Below are positions 1-6,972 of a stretch of 17,741 nucleotides of DNA, piece after piece. The DNA is from CAISIP01 sp031367285 (GTDB taxonomy: Bacteria; Pseudomonadota; Gammaproteobacteria; Burkholderiales; Burkholderiaceae_C). Location of the stretch: contig JANLPN010000571.1 of NCBI GenBank assembly GCA_031367285.1, positions 1-17,741 on the forward strand, in the 5' to 3' direction. Made by a program: the position numbers and the translations under genes. The notes under the pieces were generated by a model. That model was not told the DNA's origin. It did not search any database and saw only the letters and a program-made list of their open reading frames with translations. Within the stretch, counting starts at the first letter, position 1, and the number at the start of each line of letters is the position of its first letter.

Positions 1-1
1 C

Positions 2-343
2 GAACGCACCTACGGTTATCACAGCCCGCAGGAAGCGACCCAGATCGTCAATGTGCGGCTGCGCGTACGTGCCCGCGCCGGCGAAGCGATCGAGGTCCGC
101 GCCGACCGCATCAACCCGGCAGTCCGTGAACACGCGGACGCTGTCGTCGGCCAGCGGCGCGTCTTCTTCGGCCCACGCTGGGGCTGGCGCGATACATCGG
201 TGGTACGGCGCGAAACGCTGGATGCGACCACCGGGCCACTGGTCATTGAAGAGTACGACACCACCATCGTGATTCCGCCGGGTGCACTGGTGCGGCGCGA
301 CGCCACCGGCAGCGTCCATATCGACCTGAGCCCCATTCTGTGA
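2..343 (+). CDS. Hydantoinase/oxoprolinase alpha-type subunit, C-terminal end (partial)
   Basis: The reading frame is open from the left edge of the window and ends at TGA 341-343, giving the last 113 residues of a longer protein. The opening residues ERTYGY, followed by a stretch ending in IVNVRLRVRA, match the C-terminal part of HyuA/N-methylhydantoinase A/5-oxoprolinase alpha-type proteins. So does the final segment, where a GP-L-IEEYDTT core leads into a strand ending in PPG. This family usually has about 680-720 residues, so most of the gene, including the ATP-binding acetate-kinase-like fold, lies upstream. HyuA works with HyuB in ATP-dependent opening of hydantoin, N-methylhydantoin, 5-oxoproline or related cyclic amides; some relatives are acetone or acetophenone carboxylases. 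The next gene begins within its stop codon (GTGA), which supports a HyuA-HyuB complex. Substrate cannot be read from this fragment. Confidence 0.88.
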   Translation, partial: ERTYGYHSPQEATQIVNVRLRVRARAGEAIEVRADRINPAVREHADAVVGQRRVFFGPRWGWRDTSVVRRETLDATTGPLVIEEYDTTIVIPPGALVRRDATGSVHIDLSPIL

Positions 344-2133
344 GCAGCGCCATGACCGCACCCCAAGACATCCAGCGCGACCCGATCCGCCTGGAGCTGC
401 TGAAGAACGCGTTTGCCGCGATCTCGGACGAGATGGCCGCCACCGTGGTGCGCACCGCGCGCTCGTACGTGATCAAGGAGGCGATGGACTTTTCCACCGG
501 CCTGATCGACGTCCAGGGCAATCTTATCTCTCAGGGCCTATGCCTGCCCATGCACATGGGCTCGTTCCCACCCACGATAGAAACCATCATCGCGCGCTTC
601 TCGGGCGACATGCACGAGGGTGACGTCTACATCACCAACGACCCGTATACCGGCGGCGGCACCCACCTGCCCGACATCTACGTCTTCAAGCCGATATTTT
701 TCGAGCGCGCCCTGCTGGGCTTCTCGGCCGCTATCGGCCATCAGACCGATATTGGCGGGCGCGTGGCCGGCGGCAACGCCTGCGACAACACCGAGATTTA
801 CCAGGAAGGCCTGCGCCTGCCCCCTGTGCGCCTGTTCAGCCAGGGTGTCATCAACCAGGACCTGATGGCCATCCTGTGCCTGAACGTGCGCCTGCCCGAC
901 AAGGTCAGCGGCGACGTGATGGCCACCGTCGCCGCCTGCACGCGCGGCGAACGTGCCATGCAGGGCCTGGCAAAACGCTACGGCGCCGACGTGCTGGTGG
1001 CAGAAATGGCGCATCTGCTCGACTACACCGAGAAGATGACACGGGCCGAGCTGGCGGCGCTGGCCGACGGCGAATGGGTGTTCGAGGACTTCCTGGACGA
1101 CGACGGTTTCAGCGAGGAAGCGATCCGCATCCGTTGCCACATTACCAAGAAGGGCGGCGACCTGTCGGTAGACTTCGCCGGCAGCTCGCCCCAGGTGCGC
1201 GGCTCGATCAACCTGCCGTTCTCGATGACGCAGTCCTGCACCTATGCCTGCGTGCGCTGCATCATGGACCCAAGCCTGCCGACCAACAGCGGCTTTATGC
1301 GCGCGCTCAAGGTCACGGCCGAGCCCGGCACCGTGGTGTTCCCCACCACGCCGGCACCGGTGGCGGCGCGCGGCCTGACGGCCATGCGCTGCACCGAAGC
1401 CATCTGGGGCGCGTTGGCGCTGATGCTGCCAGATAAGGTTTTTGCGTGCGGCGCCCAAGGCGACTTCGGCGTGACGATTGCAGGTTACGACCAACACGCC
1501 ACGCCCTTCGTGCTACTCGAATTCCTGTTTGGCACCTGGGGCGGACGACCCGACAAGGACACCAATGACGGCCTGTCGTCGCTGGCCGTCAACTACTCCA
1601 ATTCGCCGATCGAGGTGGTGGAAGGCGAGCAGCCGGTACGCATCGAACGTTACGGCTTTCGCGCTGACTCGGGCGGGCCCGGCAAACATCGCGGCGGCGT
1701 GGGGATGGTGCGCACCTACCGGCTTACCGGCGTGCCCGACGCCGTATTGCAGGTGCGCAGCGACCGGCAGAAATTCCAGCCTTACGGCTTGCAGGGCGGT
1801 AGCAAGGGCGCGTTCGCGGCCAACTTCCTGACCGGCGATTCGGGCGAACGTGTGCAATTGCCGGGCAAGTTCATGCGCACCTTCCGGCGTGGCGAGTTGT
1901 ACGAGGCCATATTGGCCGGCGGCGGCGGCTGGGGTGACCCGCTGGAACGCGATGCGCAGGCCGTGCTGGAAGACGTGGTCGATGGCAAGGTGAGCGCGGC
2001 AGCAGCGGCATCCGAATACGGCGTCGTCATCGCCGCGGGTGGAAAACAGGTGGACGCCGCGGCCACCCGGCTGGCACGCCAACGCATCCTGGCCGGCCGC
2101 GCCAACAGTGCGGAACCGGAAGCCGCACGATGA
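340..2133 (+). CDS. Hydantoinase B / oxoprolinase beta-type subunit
   Basis: This 597-residue protein has the landmarks of the HyuB (Hydantoinase_B) family. An N-terminal DPIRLELLKNAF segment is followed by an AISDEM stretch. A central ITNDPYTGGGTHLPD motif lies near residue 95, and a GHQTDIGGR motif near residue 135. The C-terminus has the glycine-rich GGGGWGDPLER signature near residue 530. The length is normal for the family. The start could be GTG 340, which overlaps the upstream TGA (GTGA), or ATG 352; neither has a strong Shine-Dalgarno sequence, and I kept GTG 340 because of the coupling overlap. It presumably forms a complex with the HyuA-like subunit and hydrolyses or carboxylates a cyclic amide or ketone substrate in the cytoplasm. 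The stop overlaps the start of the PLP enzyme gene (ATGA), so the three form one translational unit. Confidence 0.93.
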   Translation: MSSAMTAPQDIQRDPIRLELLKNAFAAISDEMAATVVRTARSYVIKEAMDFSTGLIDVQGNLISQGLCLPMHMGSFPPTIETIIARFSGDMHEGDVYITNDPYTGGGTHLPDIYVFKPIFFERALLGFSAAIGHQTDIGGRVAGGNACDNTEIYQEGLRLPPVRLFSQGVINQDLMAILCLNVRLPDKVSGDVMATVAACTRGERAMQGLAKRYGADVLVAEMAHLLDYTEKMTRAELAALADGEWVFEDFLDDDGFSEEAIRIRCHITKKGGDLSVDFAGSSPQVRGSINLPFSMTQSCTYACVRCIMDPSLPTNSGFMRALKVTAEPGTVVFPTTPAPVAARGLTAMRCTEAIWGALALMLPDKVFACGAQGDFGVTIAGYDQHATPFVLLEFLFGTWGGRPDKDTNDGLSSLAVNYSNSPIEVVEGEQPVRIERYGFRADSGGPGKHRGGVGMVRTYRLTGVPDAVLQVRSDRQKFQPYGLQGGSKGAFAANFLTGDSGERVQLPGKFMRTFRRGELYEAILAGGGGWGDPLERDAQAVLEDVVDGKVSAAAAASEYGVVIAAGGKQVDAAATRLARQRILAGRANSAEPEAAR

Positions 2134-3230
2134 CCGGAACCGCGCGTTCCGCACCCGGCGCCAAACCGGACTGGCCCGATGCGCCGTTCCTGGCACTCGA
2201 CCTGGACGCGTTCGAGCGCAATGTAAGGCATCTGGCCGACACCGTCGTGGTGCGGGGCGGCAAACAATGGCGCCCGCACACCAAGGCGCTACGGTCACCC
2301 GAAATCGCGAAGCGGCTGATGGCAGCCGGCGCACACGGCGTAACCTGCGCCACGGCATGGGAAGCGCAGACCATGCTCGACGCCGGCATCCAAAACGTGC
2401 TGATTGCCAGCCAGGTGGTGGCTCCCTCCGCCGTTCGGCAACTGGCCCTGATGAACCGCACGGCACGTGTATTGGCGGCCATCGACTCCCCAGCCCATGT
2501 TGCCTTGCTCCAAGCCGCCGCGCAAGCCGCCGGCACGGTGATTCCGGTGGTCATCGAAGTGGAAGTCGGGCTCCAGCGCGCGGGTGTGTCGCCAGGGCTT
2601 GCCGCAGTGCAATTGGCGCGCGCCGTACTCACCCATCCACACTTGCGTTTTTGCGGCCTCATGGCCTGGGAAGGGCACACCACGCGCTTCACGGACCCGC
2701 TGGAAAGAGAGGCTGCGGTGCGTGCATCGGTAGGCCTGCTGACGGACACCGCGCGCCACTGCGTGCAAGCCGGCATACCGGTGGACATCGTCAGCTGCGG
2801 CGGTACCGGCACCTACCCGATAACCAGCCGGATAGAGGGCGTGACCGAGTTGCAGGCCGGCGGCGGCGTGTTCGGCGACCTGCGTTACCGCGAGCAATTC
2901 CAGATGCCGCTGGAGCGGGCCTTGACGCTGGTGGCCAGGGTGCTAAGCCGCCCGTCCGCGCGGCGCATCGTGAGCGACGCGGGCTGGAAATACCACGGCT
3001 ACCACCCCATGCAGTCGCAGCCGTTGCACTTGCCGGGCAAGGCCAGCCTGTCTTTTTCGGCCGAACACCTGACCTTGGACTGCGCCGTGGACGTCCCCGG
3101 CTTCCAGGTCGGCGACCGCATTGAATTCGCGGTGGGTTACGCGGACTCCACGGTGTTTCTGCACCGGGAACTGGCGGCGATGCGAAACGGTGTTATCGAG
3201 GACGTGCTGCCCCTGCCGGCACGCCCATAA
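2130..3230 (+). CDS. PLP-dependent D-threonine aldolase/D-serine dehydratase-like enzyme
   Basis: This 366-residue protein belongs to the alanine-racemase-fold DSD1/D-threonine aldolase family. The N-terminus carries PFLALDLDAFERN and then RPHTKALRSPEI, in which K52 is the expected PLP-linking lysine. The barrel continues with ATAWEAQTMLDAG, a VEVGLQRAG strand and an SCGGTGTYP phosphate-binding loop. The C-terminal beta domain has SAEHL (H313) near the usual SEEHG motif. At the place where D-threonine aldolases and D-serine dehydratases have a metal-binding His-x-Asp/Cys, this protein reads Y337-A-D339, so the His ligand appears to be lost. The ATG overlaps the hyuB stop (ATGA) and has GGAAG at 2118-2122. 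Its neighbours (hydantoinase subunits and an amino acid importer) suggest it acts on a D-amino acid or beta-hydroxy-amino acid. The exact reaction (aldolase, dehydratase, racemase) cannot be told. Confidence 0.87.
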   Translation: MTGTARSAPGAKPDWPDAPFLALDLDAFERNVRHLADTVVVRGGKQWRPHTKALRSPEIAKRLMAAGAHGVTCATAWEAQTMLDAGIQNVLIASQVVAPSAVRQLALMNRTARVLAAIDSPAHVALLQAAAQAAGTVIPVVIEVEVGLQRAGVSPGLAAVQLARAVLTHPHLRFCGLMAWEGHTTRFTDPLEREAAVRASVGLLTDTARHCVQAGIPVDIVSCGGTGTYPITSRIEGVTELQAGGGVFGDLRYREQFQMPLERALTLVARVLSRPSARRIVSDAGWKYHGYHPMQSQPLHLPGKASLSFSAEHLTLDCAVDVPGFQVGDRIEFAVGYADSTVFLHRELAAMRNGVIEDVLPLPARP

Positions 3231-3295
3231 GCAGGGGGAGCGGCGGGGGACCATGGATTGGCAGTGACTTATTTTTTACCCAACTGGAGAAAACC

Positions 3296-4162
3296 ATGAC
3301 GGACGACATCATCGGCGGCAACAAACGCAAATTCCTCAAAGGCGCCGCCGTGCTGGGCGGCGTGGCCTCGGCCCTGGGGGCGGCCATCACCCCGAAAGCC
3401 GCATTTGCCCAAACGCTGGAGAGCGGCATCAACAAGGACTCGACGCTGGGCAAGATTTTGTCCTCCGGCACCTTGCGCGTGGGTTACGCACAGACCGGGC
3501 CGTTCTTCTACAAGAACGCCAAGACCGGAGACCTGGGTGGCATCTATTTCGACCTCGCCACCGAATTGGCGAAGCAGATGAACGTGAAGCTCGAGTTCAA
3601 GGAAGTCACGTTCCAGAACGCCACCATTGCGTTGCGCCGCAATGACTACGATGTGTTTGGCTCGGCGCTGACCTACACCATTGCGCGCGCGATGGCGGTG
3701 GACTATATCGGCCCGATCTACGAAGTGGGCAGCCTGCTGATGGTGCACAAGGACAACGCCGGCAAGTTCAAGACCCTGGCTGACTTCAACAAACCGAGCG
3801 TGACCTTCTCGGTGGTGTCGGGTGGCAGCGAGGAGCCGCGTATCCCTATCCTGTTTCCGAATGCCAAGCTCATCACCACCACCGGCCAGGCCGACCTGGG
3901 CGCCGAGCCGGTGCGCGCCAAGAAGGCCGACGTGTGGATGAGCAGCCAGGTGGCCGTGCAGCTGATGGCCAGGCGCACCAACTGGGCTGCCGCGTTCGAC
4001 CCCGAGAAACCGATTGACAAGCGCCCCAGCAGCTGGGCGGTTCGTTATGGCGACCTGGAATGGAAAAACTTCCTCGACTTCTGGGCGGGATTTTTGCGCA
4101 CCAATGGCGAGACCGAGCGCCTGATGAAACACCATGTCGAAGCCCTGAGCACCACCACCTGA
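3296..4162 (+). CDS. Amino acid ABC transporter substrate-binding protein (family 3)
   Basis: This 288-residue protein is of the SBP_bac_3 type. It has an export signal of about 38 residues that ends in AFA before Q39. The n-region reads NKRKFLKG before the hydrophobic stretch, which resembles a Tat signal with Lys-Arg in place of the twin arginines, so export by Tat is possible and Sec cannot be excluded. The mature part has the family hallmarks: GTLRVGYAQTGPFFY, a GGIYFDLATELAKQM segment, and the later TFSVVSGGSEEPRI region. A clear GGAGA lies at 3286-3290 before ATG 3296. In the periplasm it would capture a polar amino acid or similar ligand and deliver it to the two permeases downstream. 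It stands 65 bp after the PLP enzyme and probably belongs to the same transcript, as no terminator is seen between them. Confidence 0.93.
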   Translation: MTDDIIGGNKRKFLKGAAVLGGVASALGAAITPKAAFAQTLESGINKDSTLGKILSSGTLRVGYAQTGPFFYKNAKTGDLGGIYFDLATELAKQMNVKLEFKEVTFQNATIALRRNDYDVFGSALTYTIARAMAVDYIGPIYEVGSLLMVHKDNAGKFKTLADFNKPSVTFSVVSGGSEEPRIPILFPNAKLITTTGQADLGAEPVRAKKADVWMSSQVAVQLMARRTNWAAAFDPEKPIDKRPSSWAVRYGDLEWKNFLDFWAGFLRTNGETERLMKHHVEALSTTT

Positions 4163-4200
4163 CCAGAGCTTATGAATTTTTCTGACGCGCGGGAAGCGTA

Positions 4201-5004
4201 ATGGGTTCTGCGCCGAGCATCAGGGTCATCGACCTGCACAAGAAGTTCGCTGCGCTCGAGGTGCTCAAGGGCGTGTCGTTCGACGTCCAGCGCGGCACCG
4301 TGCTGAGCATGATTGGCGCCAGCGGCTCGGGCAAGAGCACGCTGCTGCGCTGCATCAATCACCTGGAAACACCGACCAGCGGCGACGTGCTGATAGAAGG
4401 CCAGTCGCTGTGTTACAGGGAGACGCCATCGGGACGGCAGGGCTTGCGGGAACGCCGCGCGGGCAGGCCCCGGTCGTTGGCCGAGATCAACCGCATCCGG
4501 CGCGAACTGGGCATGGTGTTCCAGCAGTTCAACCTGTGGCCGCACATGACGGCGCTGGAGAACGTGATGGAGGCGCCGCGCCATGTACGCGGCATGGGGC
4601 GCAAAGAGGCCCTGGAAGCCGGCCGCACCGCGCTGCGGCGCGTGCACCTGCTGGAGAAGGCCGATGTCTACCCGGCTCGGCTCTCGGGCGGGCAGCAGCA
4701 GCGCGTGGCGATTGCCCGCGCACTGGCCATGAGCCCCAAGGTGATGCTGTTCGACGAGGCCACTTCCTCGCTCGACCCGGAACTGACCGACGAGGTGCTG
4801 GCCGTCATGCGCGACCTGGCGCGCGACGGCACCACCATGATTGTCGTCACGCACGAAATGGCGTTTGCGCGCGAAGTATCGGACCACGTCATGTTCTTGC
4901 ACAACGGCCTGATCGAAGAGCAGGGCACGCCCATGCAGGTGTTCGACCAGCCGGGTTCGGAACGCCTGCGGCAGTTCCTGAACAAGTCGCAGCGGCAGCG
5001 CTGA
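4201..5004 (+). CDS. Amino acid ABC transporter ATP-binding protein
   Basis: This 267-residue ATPase is of the PAAT group (HisP/GlnQ/GltL-like). Visible motifs are Walker A GASGSGKST at 39-47, a Q-loop FQQFNLWPHM near 107-116, the signature LSGGQQQR at 161-168, Walker B VMLFDE at 181-186 and the H-loop His at 218 (VTHEM). Two details differ from short GlnQ types. An arginine-rich insert lies around residues 72-96 before the Q-loop, as in HisP-like members. Ala187 also follows the Walker B Glu where Pro is more usual. ATG 4201 has GGGAAG at 4191-4196. It powers the importer made with the preceding binding protein and the two following permeases. Start and family are secure; the transported amino acid is not. 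Confidence 0.95.
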   Translation: MGSAPSIRVIDLHKKFAALEVLKGVSFDVQRGTVLSMIGASGSGKSTLLRCINHLETPTSGDVLIEGQSLCYRETPSGRQGLRERRAGRPRSLAEINRIRRELGMVFQQFNLWPHMTALENVMEAPRHVRGMGRKEALEAGRTALRRVHLLEKADVYPARLSGGQQQRVAIARALAMSPKVMLFDEATSSLDPELTDEVLAVMRDLARDGTTMIVVTHEMAFAREVSDHVMFLHNGLIEEQGTPMQVFDQPGSERLRQFLNKSQRQR

Positions 5005-5021
5005 ACACCCGGGGCCGCAAC

Positions 5022-5723
5022 ATGTCCGAGTCGCTGCGCGAATCCCTGGACCTGAGCCTGTTCTGGGAGTACCGCTTTATCCTGTTCAAGGGCCTGTCCA
5101 TGAGCCTGGGCGTGTTCGCCTGCGCGGCGGCGCTGGCGCTTGCCGGCGGACTGGTGGCGGCCCTGATGCGCGTAAGCCGCTACCGCGCGCTGCGCTGGAC
5201 CGGCACCGTGCATGTGGAGGTGTCGCGCAACTCGCCCGACTACATCATGGTGGTGTGGGTGCATTTTGTTTTGCCGCTGCTGCTGGGCGCGCTGATAGGC
5301 AAACGGCTGGAGTTCAACCCCTTTGTGTCGGCGCTGATCGCACTGGGTTTTGTCTACAGCGGCTACTTTGCCGAGACCTTCCGCGCCGGCATAGAAGCCG
5401 TGCCGCGCGGCCAGATCGAGGCCGGCCGCGGCCTTGGCATGTCCGAACGCCTGATCATGTGGCGCCTGATCCTGCCCCAGGTGGTGCGGCGCATGTTGCC
5501 CGAGTCGGTGAACCAGTTCATATCGCTGTTCAAGGCCACCAGCATCGTGTCGCTGATCGCCGTGCCCGACCTGATGTACCAGGTATCCATGGTGTCGGCG
5601 CAGGAGATGCGGCCCCTGCCGCTGTACACCGGCGCGGCCGTGACTTACTTTGCAGTGGTATGCGGGGCGTCGTACTTGTTGCAGCGGTTGTCAGGGCGCT
5701 GGCGCGCGAAGGTGTTTGCATGA
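5022..5723 (+). CDS. Amino acid ABC transporter permease (first)
   Basis: This 233-residue inner-membrane permease is of the HisM/GltJ type. The frame is open much further upstream, but that part overlaps the ATPase gene in another frame. ATG 5022, 17 bp after the ATPase stop, gives a normal N-terminus (MSESLRESLDLSLFWEYRF) and length. Several hydrophobic helices are evident, beginning with the LSMSLGVFACAAALALAGGL segment. The cytoplasmic coupling loop reads RGQIEAGRGLGMSERLIMWRL, the EAA-type motif that docks onto the ATPase, followed by a typical ILPQVVRRMLP. A YSGYFAETFRAG stretch precedes it, as usual in polar amino acid permeases. It should pair with the second permease to form the channel. 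The stop TGA 5721-5723 is followed by a small overlapping ORF leading to that gene. Confidence 0.93.
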   Translation: MSESLRESLDLSLFWEYRFILFKGLSMSLGVFACAAALALAGGLVAALMRVSRYRALRWTGTVHVEVSRNSPDYIMVVWVHFVLPLLLGALIGKRLEFNPFVSALIALGFVYSGYFAETFRAGIEAVPRGQIEAGRGLGMSERLIMWRLILPQVVRRMLPESVNQFISLFKATSIVSLIAVPDLMYQVSMVSAQEMRPLPLYTGAAVTYFAVVCGASYLLQRLSGRWRAKVFA

Positions 5724-5783
5724 TGAAGCAATCCGGCTTTGTGGCACACTGCTTTCACCCGCCACGCGCGAGTGGGGGCAGCC

Positions 5784-6455
5784 ATGAATAACTGGGACCG
5801 CCTGGTCTGGAACCAGCGCGAAGTTTTTGTGGCGGGCTTCCAGACCACGCTGCAGATCTGCGCCATCGCTTTCTTCTGGGCCATCGTCATCGGGCTGCTG
5901 CTGTGCCTGGTGCGCATGTACGTGCGACCGGTCAAGCCCGTGGCCGTGCTGCTGATCGAATTCTTCCGCGCCACGCCGATCCTGGTGCAGCTGCTGTGGG
6001 TCAACTACGTCTGGCCCGAACTGTTCGGCTGGCCCAACACCTTCTTCGCCGCCGCCTGCGTGGCCCTGGCCGTGCAGTCCGCAGGCTACCTGGCTGAGAC
6101 CTTTCGTGGCGCCATTGAGGCCATCCCCAGGGGCCACCTGGAAGCCGCCAGCTCACTCGGCATGTCGCCCTGGCACGCCTTTGCGCGTATCACTCTGCCG
6201 CAGGTGCTGCTGGACGCGGCGCCGTCCATCGGCAACCAGTTCACCGTCATCGTCAAGTCGTCCGCGCTGGTATCCGTCATCGCCGTGCCGGACCTGATGT
6301 TCCAGTCGCAGAAGCTGGTGAACAAATGGTATGAGCCGATCGAGATACTGACCGCCACGGCGGCGATCTATATCGCCTTTATCTTTTTGGTGTCGATGGC
6401 GCTGAACTGGCTGGCGGGGTCGGTGCGGCGGCGGTATGGGTTGGGGGCGAACTGA
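5784..6455 (+). CDS. Amino acid ABC transporter permease (second)
   Basis: This 223-residue permease is of the HisQ/GltK type. ATG 5784 is chosen because a purine-rich GTGGGGG lies just upstream (5773-5779) and the protein then starts MNNWDRLVWNQREVFVAGF, typical of the family. A longer TTG start at 5739 would add only an atypical N-terminus. It has a TTLQICAIAFFWAIVIGLLL membrane helix and an IEFFRATPILVQLLW segment, the conserved arginine-containing motif of PAAT permeases. The EAA loop RGHLEAASSLGMSPWHAFAR is followed by ITLPQ. It would form a heterodimer with the permease encoded 60 bp upstream. It is the last gene of the first cluster; the next 517 bp carry no supported gene. Confidence 0.94.
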   Translation: MNNWDRLVWNQREVFVAGFQTTLQICAIAFFWAIVIGLLLCLVRMYVRPVKPVAVLLIEFFRATPILVQLLWVNYVWPELFGWPNTFFAAACVALAVQSAGYLAETFRGAIEAIPRGHLEAASSLGMSPWHAFARITLPQVLLDAAPSIGNQFTVIVKSSALVSVIAVPDLMFQSQKLVNKWYEPIEILTATAAIYIAFIFLVSMALNWLAGSVRRRYGLGAN

Positions 6456-6463
6456 CCAAGAAA

Positions 6464-6477
6464 CACTGAATTCAGTG
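6464..6477. repeat. Perfect 14-nt palindrome CACTGAATTCAGTG
   Basis: The two 7-nt arms CACTGAA and TTCAGTG are exact reverse complements with no loop. The site begins 9 bp after the stop of the second permease. It lacks a following T-run, so it is not a standard intrinsic terminator. It could be a protein-binding dyad or a junction of an inserted element. Confidence 0.6.
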
Positions 6478-6491
6478 CATCTTCCGCCGTC

Positions 6492-6782
6492 GGTTGATCT
6501 TGGGATGGAACTGCAACACGATCCGCAGTATTTCGGTACGCCGAGGTGGCCCTTCGGTCAATCGCTCGCGCCTTCCGTGTTTTCGAAGCTTCCTTTGGAT
6601 CCAACCAAGCGTTTTGCGTCGCTCGGTCAGATTGCTTTGCAGCCATTGGTCGTTGACGTCAGCAGCAATTCCACACCGCGGGAGCTGGTCACTGTAGCGG
6701 TACACTTTAAACACGACTGGAACAAGTAGTACTGGCCGACGTAGGAAGGTTGATCGCTTTGAAAATTGTGGCAAGGTTGATC
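6492..6782. repeat. Three dispersed copies of GGTTGATC
   Basis: Identical 8-mers start at 6492, 6748 and 6775. The last two extend to a 10-nt direct repeat AAGGTTGATC (6746-6755 and 6773-6782) with a 27-bp period. The first and third copies share a further following T and a nearby G-run. Three copies within 300 bp are more than chance would readily give. Their placement near both ends of the gene-less segment is consistent with, but does not prove, mobile-element terminal repeats. Confidence 0.45.
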
Positions 6783-6972
6783 TGGGTCCGTCAAGTTGAA
6801 GGTTCCGCGGAAATAAGGGGCAGGGCAATTCGACCAAGCCGGAATATTGTTTCAGTTAATTGGGCGTCATCGATCATTGGATGAACCTGGCAGCTGATGC
6901 CCATGACCACGCGCGAAAGCATGAATCCACTTGGCCATTGCGATCTAATTTTCTGCGATTCGGCCCGCTACC

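Larger units (their letters stand above)
6456..6972. other. Gene-poor spacer of lower GC, possible mobile-element debris
   Basis: No open frame in this 517-bp stretch gives a protein I recognise. Overlapping frames exist on both strands, the largest being 121 codons on the minus strand (6472-6837), but none shows family motifs or a good ribosome site. Base composition is visibly less GC-rich than the genes on either side, especially from 6840 onward. It contains a perfect palindrome at 6464-6477 and three copies of GGTTGATC (6492, 6748, 6775). Repeated short motifs near the ends of a segment are a feature of some insertion-sequence termini, for example the IS21 family. I therefore infer, weakly, that this is a remnant of an element inserted between two catabolic clusters. 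The last part must also hold the promoter of the LysR gene, though I could not identify convincing -35/-10 boxes. Confidence 0.4.

Noticed and set aside
538..1497. 319-codon open frame on the minus strand opposite hyuB
   Set aside because: It lies wholly antisense to a secure gene, is rich in His/Ala/Arg/Gly as expected of high-GC shadow frames, and shows no family motif.
1513..2466. 317-codon minus-strand frame across the hyuB/PLP-enzyme junction
   Set aside because: Antisense to two secure genes with low-complexity arginine/proline composition; a shadow.
2039..3124. 361-codon plus-strand frame overlapping the PLP enzyme
   Set aside because: Different frame from the clearly recognisable DSD1-type enzyme; the translation is arginine-rich and unlike any family I know.
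3231..3295. G-rich stretch after the PLP enzyme as a terminator
   Set aside because: No stem of useful length forms before the T-run at 3272-3277, so a terminator between enzyme and importer genes is not supported.
4410..5021. Upstream extension of the first amino acid permease
   Set aside because: It runs through the ATPase gene in another frame with arginine/glycine-rich shadow sequence; ATG 5022 gives a normal permease start.
6472..6837. 121-codon minus-strand frame in the gene-poor spacer
   Set aside because: This was the best candidate in the spacer, but I recognise no family and other frames are comparably open. It may be debris of a transposon gene; a database search would settle this.
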